DNA of 64,000 bases from Acanthaster planci (lineage: Eukaryota > Echinodermata > Asteroidea > Valvatida > Acanthasteridae). The notes under the pieces were generated by a model, which searched no databases, had not been told where the DNA came from, and worked only from the letters and a program-made list of their open reading frames with translations. This document shows, piece by piece, positions 1-12,000 of this stretch. A program made the position numbers and the translations under genes. The stretch covers positions 687,768 through 751,767 of the forward strand of contig NW_019091420.1 in the NCBI RefSeq assembly GCF_001949145.1, given 5' to 3'. Numbering within the stretch: position 1 is the first letter of the stretch; every line of letters starts with the position of its first letter.

Positions 1-3000
1 CGCGCCCGAGACCAAGCAAGTCGTACCGACCGCTATATGCTGGTGAGCTGTGACGAACCGCCAGGAACAATCAAGGTAAATGTTCATTTATTTTTCTCTC
101 ATTGTACATTTTTTGCTGACGTTTGTAGACCCTGAGTACAATTTAATCATTGTCTTTGATTGATGCTTATGTGGATCAGGCTGTGAATTCCACCCGGAAA
201 GGTAGAAATTTCGGGCCTAAATTGGGACGATCAATTTACACGTTCGACCGGCTGTAACACTTAGCTTCATTAAAGTTGCGCTTTGCATTGTGGGTCCATC
301 GCAGGTCATGCGCATATGCATGATGAGCTTGACCTCAGATTATGATAATGTCAACACATCATTTTGTTCGGGCAAAAAGTTTCGCGTTTGGCCACAACTT
401 ATTATTCTGATTAATATCAATATGACTTGAATCTACCAAAAGGGTAAATCTGGTGAATCACTAAATTTGAATGGGAAAAATGCCAACTTTTCTTTGAAAA
501 CACTCGGGACATTTTCTGTCTTGGCCCACACACCCTTGCACAAAGTCCAAGTTTAGGTTGATAAAGTTTTCAAATTGCATTTTGTTTTGAAGTGATCGTA
601 GGGAGGATGTCGTAAGAAACATAGTGATATAACTTTGGATCCCATCGGACTCTGCAAAGCTAAGAAAAATTGATTTGAAGCAGGGCTGTTTTTAGATATT
701 TTAAAAGATTTCTTTTTTGTACATGTGTAAAGCAGAGCGAAATGTGATTATTTTGTGCACAAATATGAATGTGTACTAGTAGGATTTTTACTGAAAAGCT
801 GAGAATTCATATTTTGCTAATTTCTTTGCTCTATCTAAATTTCAATGACTCAAATGCTGGCTTTGCTGTATGATAGAAATTTTGAAATTAAATAGACGGG
901 ATGCCGCTTGCGGAAAAAAAACAATTTTAATCTCAATCTCCTCTTTAAGAAAACAACAGACCAAATGAACAGCGCCCTCACATTTATGCATGTCCCTACC
1001 AACGTGGAGGCCAGATATGGAAATCTTTCTTCATTTTTTCCTGTCACAGTCAGTGTACAACTTTTTACTGGTTGATGTTCACTTTGAGGAAAAAAGGCAT
1101 TGTCTTTGATACCTTGTCATTTTTCAGCATGTGTGACCTCGGTGAAGTTCACTCGTCATGAATGTTTTGTGGAAAAGACCATGAAACTGAAAGGAAAACA
1201 ATCTACCGTTAGGTCAGAAATTATCCAGACAATTTGAATGAGTCCCAATATGTGTGAAATTATAGGTCAATTCTTTGCTGTGGCAGTTCTTCTTGGAATA
1301 TCGTATTGAATACAGCCTACAACATTTACAGTTTTTCTACAAGCATTTTGAAGTTGACTCAAGATGGATCTGAAGCTACCTGATTACATTCGTTTCCCAC
1401 TTTCCAGGATTTTTCAAACAATCCCTGTTAACCCTAACAGCCTTAAATACTACAAAGTACTACTTACTAGTAGAATGTAGTATTCGGTGCTGTCACTTGT
1501 AAGAGGACATGACCTTATTGTTTTCTGAAGCCAGAAAATACAATAGATAAGGCAATGTACCATACAGTGCTGTGGCACTTTGAATGCGTGGCTTTATTGT
1601 TCTCTGTACGAGTGACGATAGAGGGTGCCCTAGCCAGAAGTAGTCATTTGTACCGCTAGGTCCTTCAGGCTAAGACCACTGTTTCGTATTTTTTTTTTTT
1701 AGTACCGCAACCCCAATGTTATGCAGAACTATTAGGGTTAAAATCTAGAATATCCAAGTTTGCCACTGTGGTTAAAAAGTCAATATAAAACGTCTTGTGG
1801 GGTGCCTGGAGGCAAACATGCGTACAGTGTATACCATAGACCCTACACTGGTGTGGGGCCCCCCAAAAACCTGTGGTGATTATTTGACGGATTCGTCATG
1901 TTCCTCCATTTTCACCCTTGTTTTTTGCTTGTGTTTTCTTTGACAGAAACTTGCAACTTTTGGAAAAAAAGTCATTCTTGATGAACACGTTTTTTTCATA
2001 AACTCTGAAATTTTATGAAGTCTTATCACAAGGTTTTCTACGTCTCTGCCGATTTTCTCTGCCCACTTCCTGCTCATTACATTAAACAGCAACTTTTGAT
2101 ACTCAGAATTTCAGAAAAATTCCGGACGCTGAACAGGTTTGCGAAGGCAAATCGGGAGGGGAATCAGAAATCACCTGAGCCATAAATGTTGTCTTTTTTG
2201 TTGTGATTTTGGTCAGTGTGAAGGTGATGATATTAATTTTGGTTTTAATTGATTGTTAGTTGGTAAGACGTGTTTGTTCTTTTGGAGTGGGACGGGGGAT
2301 GTAGGCTGGAATATTTATAGGCATAACATCCTGTATTTTATAGCAGTATTATTAGTTTGATTTGTTTTTTTTTTTTGGTCTTGCCCGGTTTGTTAATGTT
2401 GGGTTTTGCTTTGATTGGGTATATGTAGAGATCGTTTTATTGCTTTCTTCGGATATTTTGTTGATATGTTGGGTCCTAAATCCAACCATCAGAGTAGGTT
2501 GATTTGTTAAAAACTAACTGCATTTGCTGTACTCTTTACTGTGGTATGTGCTTGGTGTTTAGGGTTATTTTGTCTACAGTAGAAATAAAATGGAATGCTA
2601 TTAAAAGGAGGAGAAAAAAAATTGTAGAAGCTTCTCGTTAAGATGTAAAAATGATTAAAACAATTCCTGATAGTTGATCTTTTTCATCTGGAGATTTTCT
2701 CTTCCCCGTCAAGTATCTCCAGTAAGGCTTTAGGAAAACGTCAGCAACGTTTGGATGGATTTGTTTTGCGAGTTTGGTATGCAGCGAGACAATGAGGAAA
2801 TGGATTGTGAGCCGACATTCACATATGATTTGTTCCGATATTTTAATGGTATTTTGTTGAGAATGTCCCTTTTGGGGGGCTACCTGGAATATTGCCAGTT
2901 TTCCAACTCATGTCATTATTTTTTTTTTTTTTAGAACTGCATGTATCAAATAAAGTTGGTCTGATGTTTTTGCTCTAGCGTGATTTACAACACGGGTTAT

Positions 3001-6000
3001 GGTTCTGGGAGTGTGTGGGTGGATTCTTGCTCTCACAGGGAGAAACGGCAGTCAAGTGTCGGTCTTTTCCCAACCGTTTACCTCGTTTGGCTGCAGAAAA
3101 GTGGATGACATTTTGCGCAGCACAGTTCATCATGCGACTGTAATACTGACAGAAGAAAAAAAACAGACTGGAAGCTTATGATGTACAAACAATTTTTGGT
3201 CCAATTTCACCATCTGCATTAACCAGTTTATGTCGGATTTTCTTCCCCGGAAAGGCTGCTCTGGGCAATTTTTTTTTTTTTTTTTGGCAAAGTCTTCAAC
3301 CGTGCAGTCAATTTGTGGCACTTGTAAAATATCTAGGGAAGCACAACTCTTGAGTTTAGGCATGAGTATGTTCATTCTTTTCCACCCAAGTTCTTCTGTC
3401 CAGCTGTTTTTCGACTGCCCGGTTCACATACAAAAGGTCCATGAGGTATATGCCTCACCCGTGGCCATGTGTGTTTTTTACCAATCCCCATTCTTCCTCA
3501 ATCCTCCAAATCCTCTGATTTTAAAAATGCCATCTTTCCTCAGTCCTCTAAAATCCTCCAAAACCACCCAAAGGATTTTGGAGTGCGGAGGAGGGTTCTG
3601 ATGGATTTCATAAGATCTCTGAAGGACTCCGCCTGTGCCGAATTCCCGAAGTTGCTAATGCTAAACCGTAAATTCCAAGAGGCCACGTTGTCGGCCCATG
3701 CCGCGATCTGAGCACACAGACAAAATGTGACATGTAGGTCTCCTTGGAATGTTTCGCTACGAGGAGATCCAATTTTTTTTTTCCATCACAATTGTGTCAA
3801 CATCCCAAACAGGGCCCGTCTAGAGTTCTTTGCATAATCGCAGACAGGAGTGCACACACACACACACACACACAAAAACAGGAGAAATATAAGTCCCACT
3901 GCCGTATTTAGAGTTTTGCAAGGAAATCTGCAGCTCCCGGAGTTTGCAAATGACATCCCATAGTTGATTGATGCGGAGACTGCGGGGTCGACAGACTTTT
4001 TCGCAAAGTACGGTGGGCCCTTGCTCCGTAACTACATGTATTGTGCACCGTTTTACCCTCGTCGTTGAGATTGCCCAAGTATGTACCACAGCACCATTAT
4101 GAACACCATGTTCATCCATACCTGTGGTTTAGAGATATTTGAAATTACCATTCATTGGCAAAAGAAACCTCAGATAGAGAAATTAAAATCCCCGTTGACG
4201 TCCTTGCTTCCCCCTTCTTTCATAGCCCCTGGGTATTAAAATTTGATAGCTTACAAAACAAACGGTGAGTGCATTAATTCATAGGCATTCTAAATAAAGA
4301 TTACTGTTCAGTTGTCCCCAAAGTTTGCATTGACCGATGAAAGTTGCATGAGAGAAATTGGAGTGCACGTAAACATTCTCGCTTAACCCTTTATTCCTAG
4401 CATGTAGGCATTTAAATTCAGTAGCCTACAAAATACACGGTTTGCGCATTTGTGTGCTTTCTAAACTTAGATCTGTGTTTAGTTTTCCCTGAAAAAAACA
4501 TCGATAGAATCGTGTCACACTTTCCACAGCAAAATGTAAACACTGCAAAGTCCTGCCACGCACATGAATACTGCGTGGGGTTTTGGCAATGCTAAACTTG
4601 ACTGATTGTGGCAAAAGAATTTGTTTAATCCTAACCCTCCCAAATCCTCCAAAATCCTTTTCTGCAAAGTGGAGGAATTGGAGGATTCAGGGTGTGTGGC
4701 AAAAGTGCATGGCTGATTTCGAAGGATGCCGTACGTGAAGGTCGTGGAGTAGACCTTATGTTGTTTGTGCTAAGTCAAGCACAAATTCTGCCCGGTATTT
4801 CTTTTGAATCAACTGCACAGCTCAAGAGTGCCACTTGCACTGCGTCAACAAAATGACAGGAATCGCTGGAGGATTTTGAAGGATCGAGTAGTTAGGTACA
4901 CCTCCAAATGACATTTGCAAGAACTCTTAGAGGATTTTGGCTGAATGAGAGTTCCCCGTCCCTTATTTGTTTGAAATCTGCACAGAGGTTGCCGGGGTTC
5001 CTTTTTTTGGGGGGGGGGGGGAATTGAAGGACATACAGTTGGCTGCCACTTGCTGTGGTTGTGCCTCTTGAGAAGTTCAAGTACAGAGAAATGGCTGTTT
5101 GGCTTGTGCCTAAGGGTGGATGTTGGAGGATTTTGAGGATTAGCCGTGGCAAAAATACAAATTACAGGAGATGACAGGACCGAGGAGGAAGGAAAAGATC
5201 CATTCTTCAAGGCAGGACATAGCTACCAGCCAGATTATCACGAGTGTTGTGCAGTCAGTCAGAAGCACGGATCCAGAAACAATTAATTACCCTGAGGGCC
5301 TGGAGGCAGTTTTTTCTTACCACAGGGACTTCCGAAGTTCTGAAATAGTCGAACAGCCAGCAGTCCTAGAAATTGGTGCGACCAACCGTCACCAACTTGC
5401 TTGCATATGCGGTCATAAACAACCTATCAAGCTAGGTGAACGGGTACTTTCAGAACGCAGTGGACGAGCTGGGTCAGCAGTATTTGACCTTTGCTGTCTT
5501 TCTTTTTATCCTAGTGCGGCTGGAAGGACAATCATATGACCTTCATGAATGAGCTGAAGAACCTGCAAGCCACAAGTCTCACTGGCCTGGGTCAGGCTCT
5601 CAAGACGACCTTTGACCTGGTCAACATCAACCGATTGTACTCGGGTATCGATAACTACGGTCAGGTAAAAACCTTTGTTGTTTTTTTTTCCAAAGTGACT
5701 GTGAACAGCGGAAAGAGGAGAATGACCTAGTCACTGGGGAAAAGGTTGACATTTTCCCAAACCATTTTTGCATGAAATTTTGAAGAATGGGGGCTTTCTT
5801 GTGTGTCCCAAATTGTCTGCCTGGGTTAGTTCATTGGGTACGTTTCATTCTTGGAGTTAAAGCCTTTCAGCTGAGCTGTTTGGTCCTTAAAATTTGGTTT
5901 GAGATGTTTACTGTTTGTTTTGAATTTTCTATCATATTAATTTCAGGAATGTGTAGGTTGGGCAGAGGAGAAATAAATTTATAACTTGATATCAACTGTT

Positions 6001-9000
6001 ATCGCTCCTTTTTCATGGGGCTGAGTCAATTTGAATAATTCACTATTTGAATGGTTGACTTTCAAATGGATCAAATATCCAGATATTCAGTCGTACCGAC
6101 AAACCATTTACAAAATCAGTTGCAAAAATGCACTCAATTATGTATTATAATCCCTATAAACAGCTTCTCACTTCCAGGGCTATCTCCAGCCTCGATTAAG
6201 CAAGATTGAAGAGGAGAACGGTACTTCTTGCCCTGTTGAAAGTCTCTATTCGTTTCAAAGTTTTCAATGAATTTACTTTCTGAATTGTAGGATGTATTAT
6301 TCTGTCACTTTTTTGTCTCATGTTTCTGGATTCTGACTTTCATGTTTAGTTATTTTATTTCTTAGATTAATCTGCCAATTTGGTAGAATGCCATTTCAAC
6401 TATACTTCCATGTGGTTTAATACATCCCAACTGCAGTATTTCATTCGTCAATGAAATCCACAACTGTACAATTTGCAATTGATTCAATCTGCTGGAAACA
6501 AGCCTCCATTGTGCAATATTTCTCATTTAAAACAAGAAAATTGTTCCTTTTTTGATGACCTTTGCATTCAAATATATGAACTCGGAAAATAGTAATCGAC
6601 TATTGGATAATCAATATAATTGTCAGATATTTGGCACAGCCCTAGTTTGTCATCCCCTCCGTCCCACGGCCGAAAAAAGCTACCAATAGATGTTGATGAA
6701 AATGGATGAATTGCAGATTTCTGTCCTTAACGTACGCACGATGTTTGCTGTCCAGAATAAACAAAAAGGAGAAAGCTCAAGTCTCCTAAAGCGCCCCTAA
6801 CCTTGGAGAAAGACCGTAAATAGCTTGGACTCGCGTTGGATTTGGCATGGCCGGGCTTAATAGGGAGATTGTAATTTAATCAAAGTGGCGTCAATACGAT
6901 GGACGCTTTGAAGTTTCTGTTTTACTTTGCCCCTTTTTTTCTGTTTTCCTCCTATTTGGCCAGACTTGTGTGGCCTTGTAAAGATGCAGAGGTTTTGATT
7001 TAACACAATATGCACAATTATGAGCAATTAAGATTGTGCAACACCAATGGACTGTTATTTAATGACGCCAGAGGTAATCCATTATTTATATCCCCAAAGG
7101 CCTCGCAAATGACAGGCAGTGTAAAGGCAATGCGGTATTTTGATTTTTTATTTTTTTTTAGAACTCTCGTTCTTGCAGTTTTCTACTAATGCCAGGCATA
7201 AGTGCCATACCCTCTCCTGGGCTTGTAAAAGTAAGTCGAGCGAGGCCATCACCAGTCCAGTGTAATTGCTGACATTTTATGGGAAGTTGCCTCCATCCAA
7301 CTCGATTAATGTTCGATTTGTCAGTCCTCCGGATCCCAGGACTCGATCGGGCTGTATGCACCCGCATCAAACTCCTCATAAACTTTATGTATTCACGGGT
7401 CGTTGTTTTCTGCACAGGGTCGCAATCCGTTCTACTTAGAGCCGGCAATGATAATTGCAATAACTGACGGACACAGGCTAACAAACAATAGCAGTGTACA
7501 AGATGAGGTAAGCTTTGTTAAATTCCTGTTTCATTGCAAGGCGGGTTTTTTGGGTCAGGGGTCTTAATATATTTGGAGGTATTAATGCCAAATCGTACTT
7601 GGTGAGGAGGCAAACACGAACCCCAAACTGTGACATCAGGTCAAATATTAGTGCTGAGAATTTGCAAAAATTAAACACATTTCAACCTTAGCGGATTTTG
7701 TTTCAAACGTTTTGTGATATCAATGTCGTTTCACTTTGACGTTCCTCTGAAGAGCAAATTGGCCTGGAATTAGAAAGTGTAACTCTCCACAAGCCTGCTG
7801 AGTCTGTGTTTGTTTGTTTTTTTGTTAAATTTCATTTTGGATTATTCTCTTTTGGATTCGTTGCAAAACTTTTGATTTTTGCTAATGTAAAATTCTGCCA
7901 AAAAATGTAATACAGAAAACGATATGCTTCCTGCTTCTACACATGTATAAGAACTCCACGACTGATGTTTTTTTTTTCAGTTTAAAACTAATGGCAAATA
8001 TACTGATATTTTAAAGTTTTGAGTTTTTCCAGATCATGCATGATTGTTGAAGATTTTCACTTTAGTTTTCAAATTAGTCAGGTTTCAACTAGTCAGTTAT
8101 GCAACTAGGTCAAATTTGTGTGTGGATCGATGCCCCTGAAAAGTTAACTACACAAGAATCGCTATTGGGCTTCTGTCTAGTGGTGGATTTTGAATGATTT
8201 GGGAAGGTTTACTTCTTAGTTGTAGGGATTTGCGGTAGCACCGTGCAAGCGTCTCTCTTTTATGAGTATGTGTGGTTCTGAAAAGAACCGGAGGATACTC
8301 AGAACCACACATTTTCATAAAACAACTGTAACTTGCTACGTGTACCTTCACCATGAAAAGCTCCCAAGCTCAAGGTTCAGTTCTTAGTTGTAGAGGTTTG
8401 CGGTAGCACCAAACAAGGCTCGCAAGCGTCGCTGTTTTACGAGTACGTGTGGTTCTGAAAAGAACCGGCGGATACTCGGAACCACACATACTCATAAAAG
8501 AGCAATGCCTGGTGTAACTTGCTACCTTGGCCACGAAAAGCTCCAAAGGTCAAGGTTTCATTCTTATTATTTAGCAAAAATACCCATACCTTGCCGATGA
8601 AAGGTTAAGCATGAAGTAGGAAAATACCAACTACTGTGATTCTTAGGCATTCTCTTCGGCCTTTCTCCTGAATCCCTTAATATCTTTCACTGAGCAGGTG
8701 CGCATTCCTTGTACTTGGACACGGTGCATTGAGTCCCATGTACCTGCCTGGGCTCTGCCTTCCATAATGGTGCAGACACCCTCAAAAGCTGACGGGGGAT
8801 TCTGAAAGGATTCAGGATGATAAGGGAACCTTGTTGAAATGTGCACAAACTGTCGAGAGTGTACATGGATTGTTGTGTTCATTTGGAAATTTCTGTTTCT
8901 CTCCCAATCTAGCTGTCGCTACCAATGAGCATGGCCATCCCCGGCAGCGAGCTGACCAAGGAGCCCTTTCGCTGGGACCAGCGCCTCTTCTCCCTGGTGC

Positions 9001-12000
9001 TCCGCATCCCGGGTGTGGCCCCTGTGGACAACGACCGCAGCGGGTCCATGGTCAGCATGGACGGCTCGCCGATCAATGCCATGTGCGAAGTGACGGGAGG
9101 TGCGTCCTTTTTTGAGCATGAACCAATGTTCATATGAATATGCACAAATCAATTTAAATCTGAATGTGCACCGACTCATTTTCTTCTGAATGTGCACAAA
9201 CACCACATCATCTTTGCAACAACACAGCCTAGTGTTTATCCCTTGTAGCTACTACACTGCTGTGTTTTATTTGTCCTAATACATGAGAATCAGAACAGAA
9301 ATTGACCTTAATCTTGTATCTCGTCAACATTTCAGGTCGCTCTTATGCTGTCACTTCTATGAAGACTCTAAACCAGTGCCTGGAGTCCCTGGTGCAGAAG
9401 GTACAGAACGGCGTTGTGGTCAACTTCGAAAAGGTTGGGTCTGATCCCGTCCTGCAATCAAACGATGGTAGGTTTACCCCGAACGTTCCTCTGCCGTCCG
9501 CAGGGAGTAGAACTTCAGATAGGAAGAGCTGGTCATTAGTTAAAGGAAAGAACTGCCAGTGGGCTTCTCAGCATGTAAAGAATTTGCTCGTGCTCTTAAT
9601 TTTGCTCGTGCAGCCGCCATCTTTGTCTGGTTCCTTGACCCTTTCAGCACCAAATTCTTTGTGGACTTCCAGTTCTCAGACAAGTTTTAGTTCACGTCAA
9701 CATTTTCAGGATGTTGAGGGGTGTTAGACTTAAAAGTGTTCACATGCCTTCAACCAGAACAATTCATTGTTTCAGTGCCCCACCAGGCTATATTTGCTTT
9801 TTTCAAAATTTCAAACCCACTTCAAAATTTGTCAAGAATAAGCATTTTATCGGTAGCTCGATGAAAAATCTTGGTCATATGAATGCAGGATGACTATTAA
9901 AGAGAAATCTGGAGCAGTGTGTGGTTTGTTTTGGGTTTGTAGTCAAACTACACCTGTCGGGTCGGAGGTCACCGATGCCCCAGGAAGGGGAGGGACCAGT
10001 CAATGGTCTCATCCCCGGCAATGGATCCGCAGACAATAAGTTGTCTGACTCCGGTGAGTAGTCTGGTGCCGTGCTGCCCTTCCCCCGAATTGAATGTCTG
10101 TCAGTCGGTGGTGTATCATGGCATGGAGGCAAGGCCGGTCATCGGGGTACCATACATTCTTTCCTTTACCTCCACACCCCCATACCCTCTTCCTGATTGG
10201 TTCCTTGTAGTGATGTCTGTTTCTTTGATGTGTTGCAAATATTTCCTTTTCAGTAGTTATACTTTTGACAGAACTTTCTCTTTCCATTTCTGTTTCTCAA
10301 TGTGTACTTGTACATTTTTGTGTCAACAAGAGACTATTTTTCCTTTTTCTCTCTGGAGTCATTTTTTCTCAATTTGTTCCCTCTGAATTTGCCAAAATTG
10401 TCGACTCTGTGGTAATCCGAACAAGTTAAATGACTGTGTTTTAAAATTTTAAGAAGCATTGGGCTCCATGTAATAATGGCCACACTCTCCCTACCTTCAT
10501 CAAACTGATATAGTTGAAAGGTCTGGAAGGGTTTGGGTGTATTGACTCAACCTGCTTTTCATAGCAAAAAGAGCCGATCAGCGAACTTTGAACCCACAGG
10601 CTTGAAGGCTTGTAAAACAGAACGCACAGTTATCATGTCAGATGAAAATATCCACACTGCAAATCTGAAAAAAATTGAATGCATATCAACTCGAGCGAAA
10701 TTTGCTGCAAATGTTTAGTGATGGCAAATTCAACTTGCTTTCATGTGTGCCCAAAGTATGAAGCCGCCTTTACACTATGGAAGGAGGCCATTAGTTCACA
10801 CCCAACCATACGTGTAGAGTTTTTTGTTGTTCACTTTTTTTTTGTTTCTTTCGTTTTTTGGGGAGGAAATCATGGCTGTCTCCTACTTCAGTATCATTTT
10901 TGAAAAAGAAGTCCCTTGAGTTGGGGATTCTTAAGCCCCATGCAGCTGCATTTTCTCCCCCGGAATCACACTGTCCAACATGAAGCCAAAGTTTAAAGAA
11001 TGTTTAATTGGTTCTGACAGTAAATGTTGGAACTCGATCATGGACTTCAATATCAAGCCAGAGACGGAGACAAAGTCATGGTTTGGGAAGAAAGGCCTCC
11101 GTTTCAGTTTTTGTGTAGTTATGGCAGCCGTTGTTGCGCATGTGGGGTTTTTCCTCCCAAGTGGGGGAAAAAAAAACAAACCAAGTTGTAGTCTGGCTAC
11201 CTCAGATTTGCAAGTCTAGTCAGACATCGTCATAGAGCTTTTTGTTCCTCAGGTCCTGGTTCAAAGAGTAGCTCTCTCCCTCTCTCAAAAGAAACAGTGG
11301 GATGCTCAGTTGTGTTTTTACAAATTGCACAGTTGTTTTGCACATTAGTTAATATTGGTTCAGTGCATGATAGATCGAGCACCATTTCTTATTTTTCTTT
11401 GCCGTGTTTGTCTTTGCCGGAAGTGTCTCTTTTCTTTTCTCATTTTTGGTGGAGCATTTTGTTCATATGTCGATGTTGGTCATTGTTTCCCCATCCGTGG
11501 TAGACTCTTCAGTGTGTTGTAAAATTTGTCATGATTGACGAATTAGTTGATATGTTATGCCTCGTTACTGCAAAGCTGATTTTGCCAGGCAGGGAAATGA
11601 AATAATTTCCTCGAATGCGCCCGTAACCCTGTGACTTGCAAGTGAAAAGAAGAAAGACAAAAAGTCTGTAGATTTGACAATGAGGTGTTGTGTTTTAGTG
11701 TTGGAAGGAAAACTTCTAGACAGATTATCAGAGAAAACCCACCGGGTCTGACGAGAATCAAAGAACATGTCAGCTGAGTTGGGATTCGAACCCGGGGCTC
11801 AGATACAAAAGGCAAGGAACGTACCACTGCACCAACCCAACTCCTTGAACTGGTCGGCTAGAAGACTGTCAGACAAAACTAACATGAAAAAAACAGACGG
11901 TTGATCTCTCGTTTTTTAATTTGACTTTCTAGAATCAAATGAAGGCAAATCCCAGGCTGGCTCACTGTCTTCGTCTAGTCTGACTGTCCCGAACGTCAAC

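Larger units (their letters stand above)
76..5514. other. INTS6 first visible intron, 5.4 kb, with decayed repeats
   Basis: No coding exon is supported here. It holds a TTAA-flanked inverted-repeat element at 1428-1741, a (CA)n run at 3853-3874, a C/T-rich segment at about 3495-3600 built from repeated TCCTCCAAAATCC words, and a copy at about 4625-4896 of the element that also lies at 38445-38794 in the opposite orientation. Related GGAGGATTTTGG words continue to about 5140. Short open frames in either strand lack splice context and similarity. Confidence 0.7.

Noticed and set aside
1732-1741. TTAGGGTTA words resembling telomere repeats
   Set aside because: They occur singly, paired with inverted TTAACCCTAA at a distance, as element ends rather than as tandem telomeric arrays.
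11774-11843. Candidate tRNA gene (A and B boxes, minus strand)
   Set aside because: The acceptor stem does not pair and a SINE body follows, so it is annotated as a tRNA-derived SINE.
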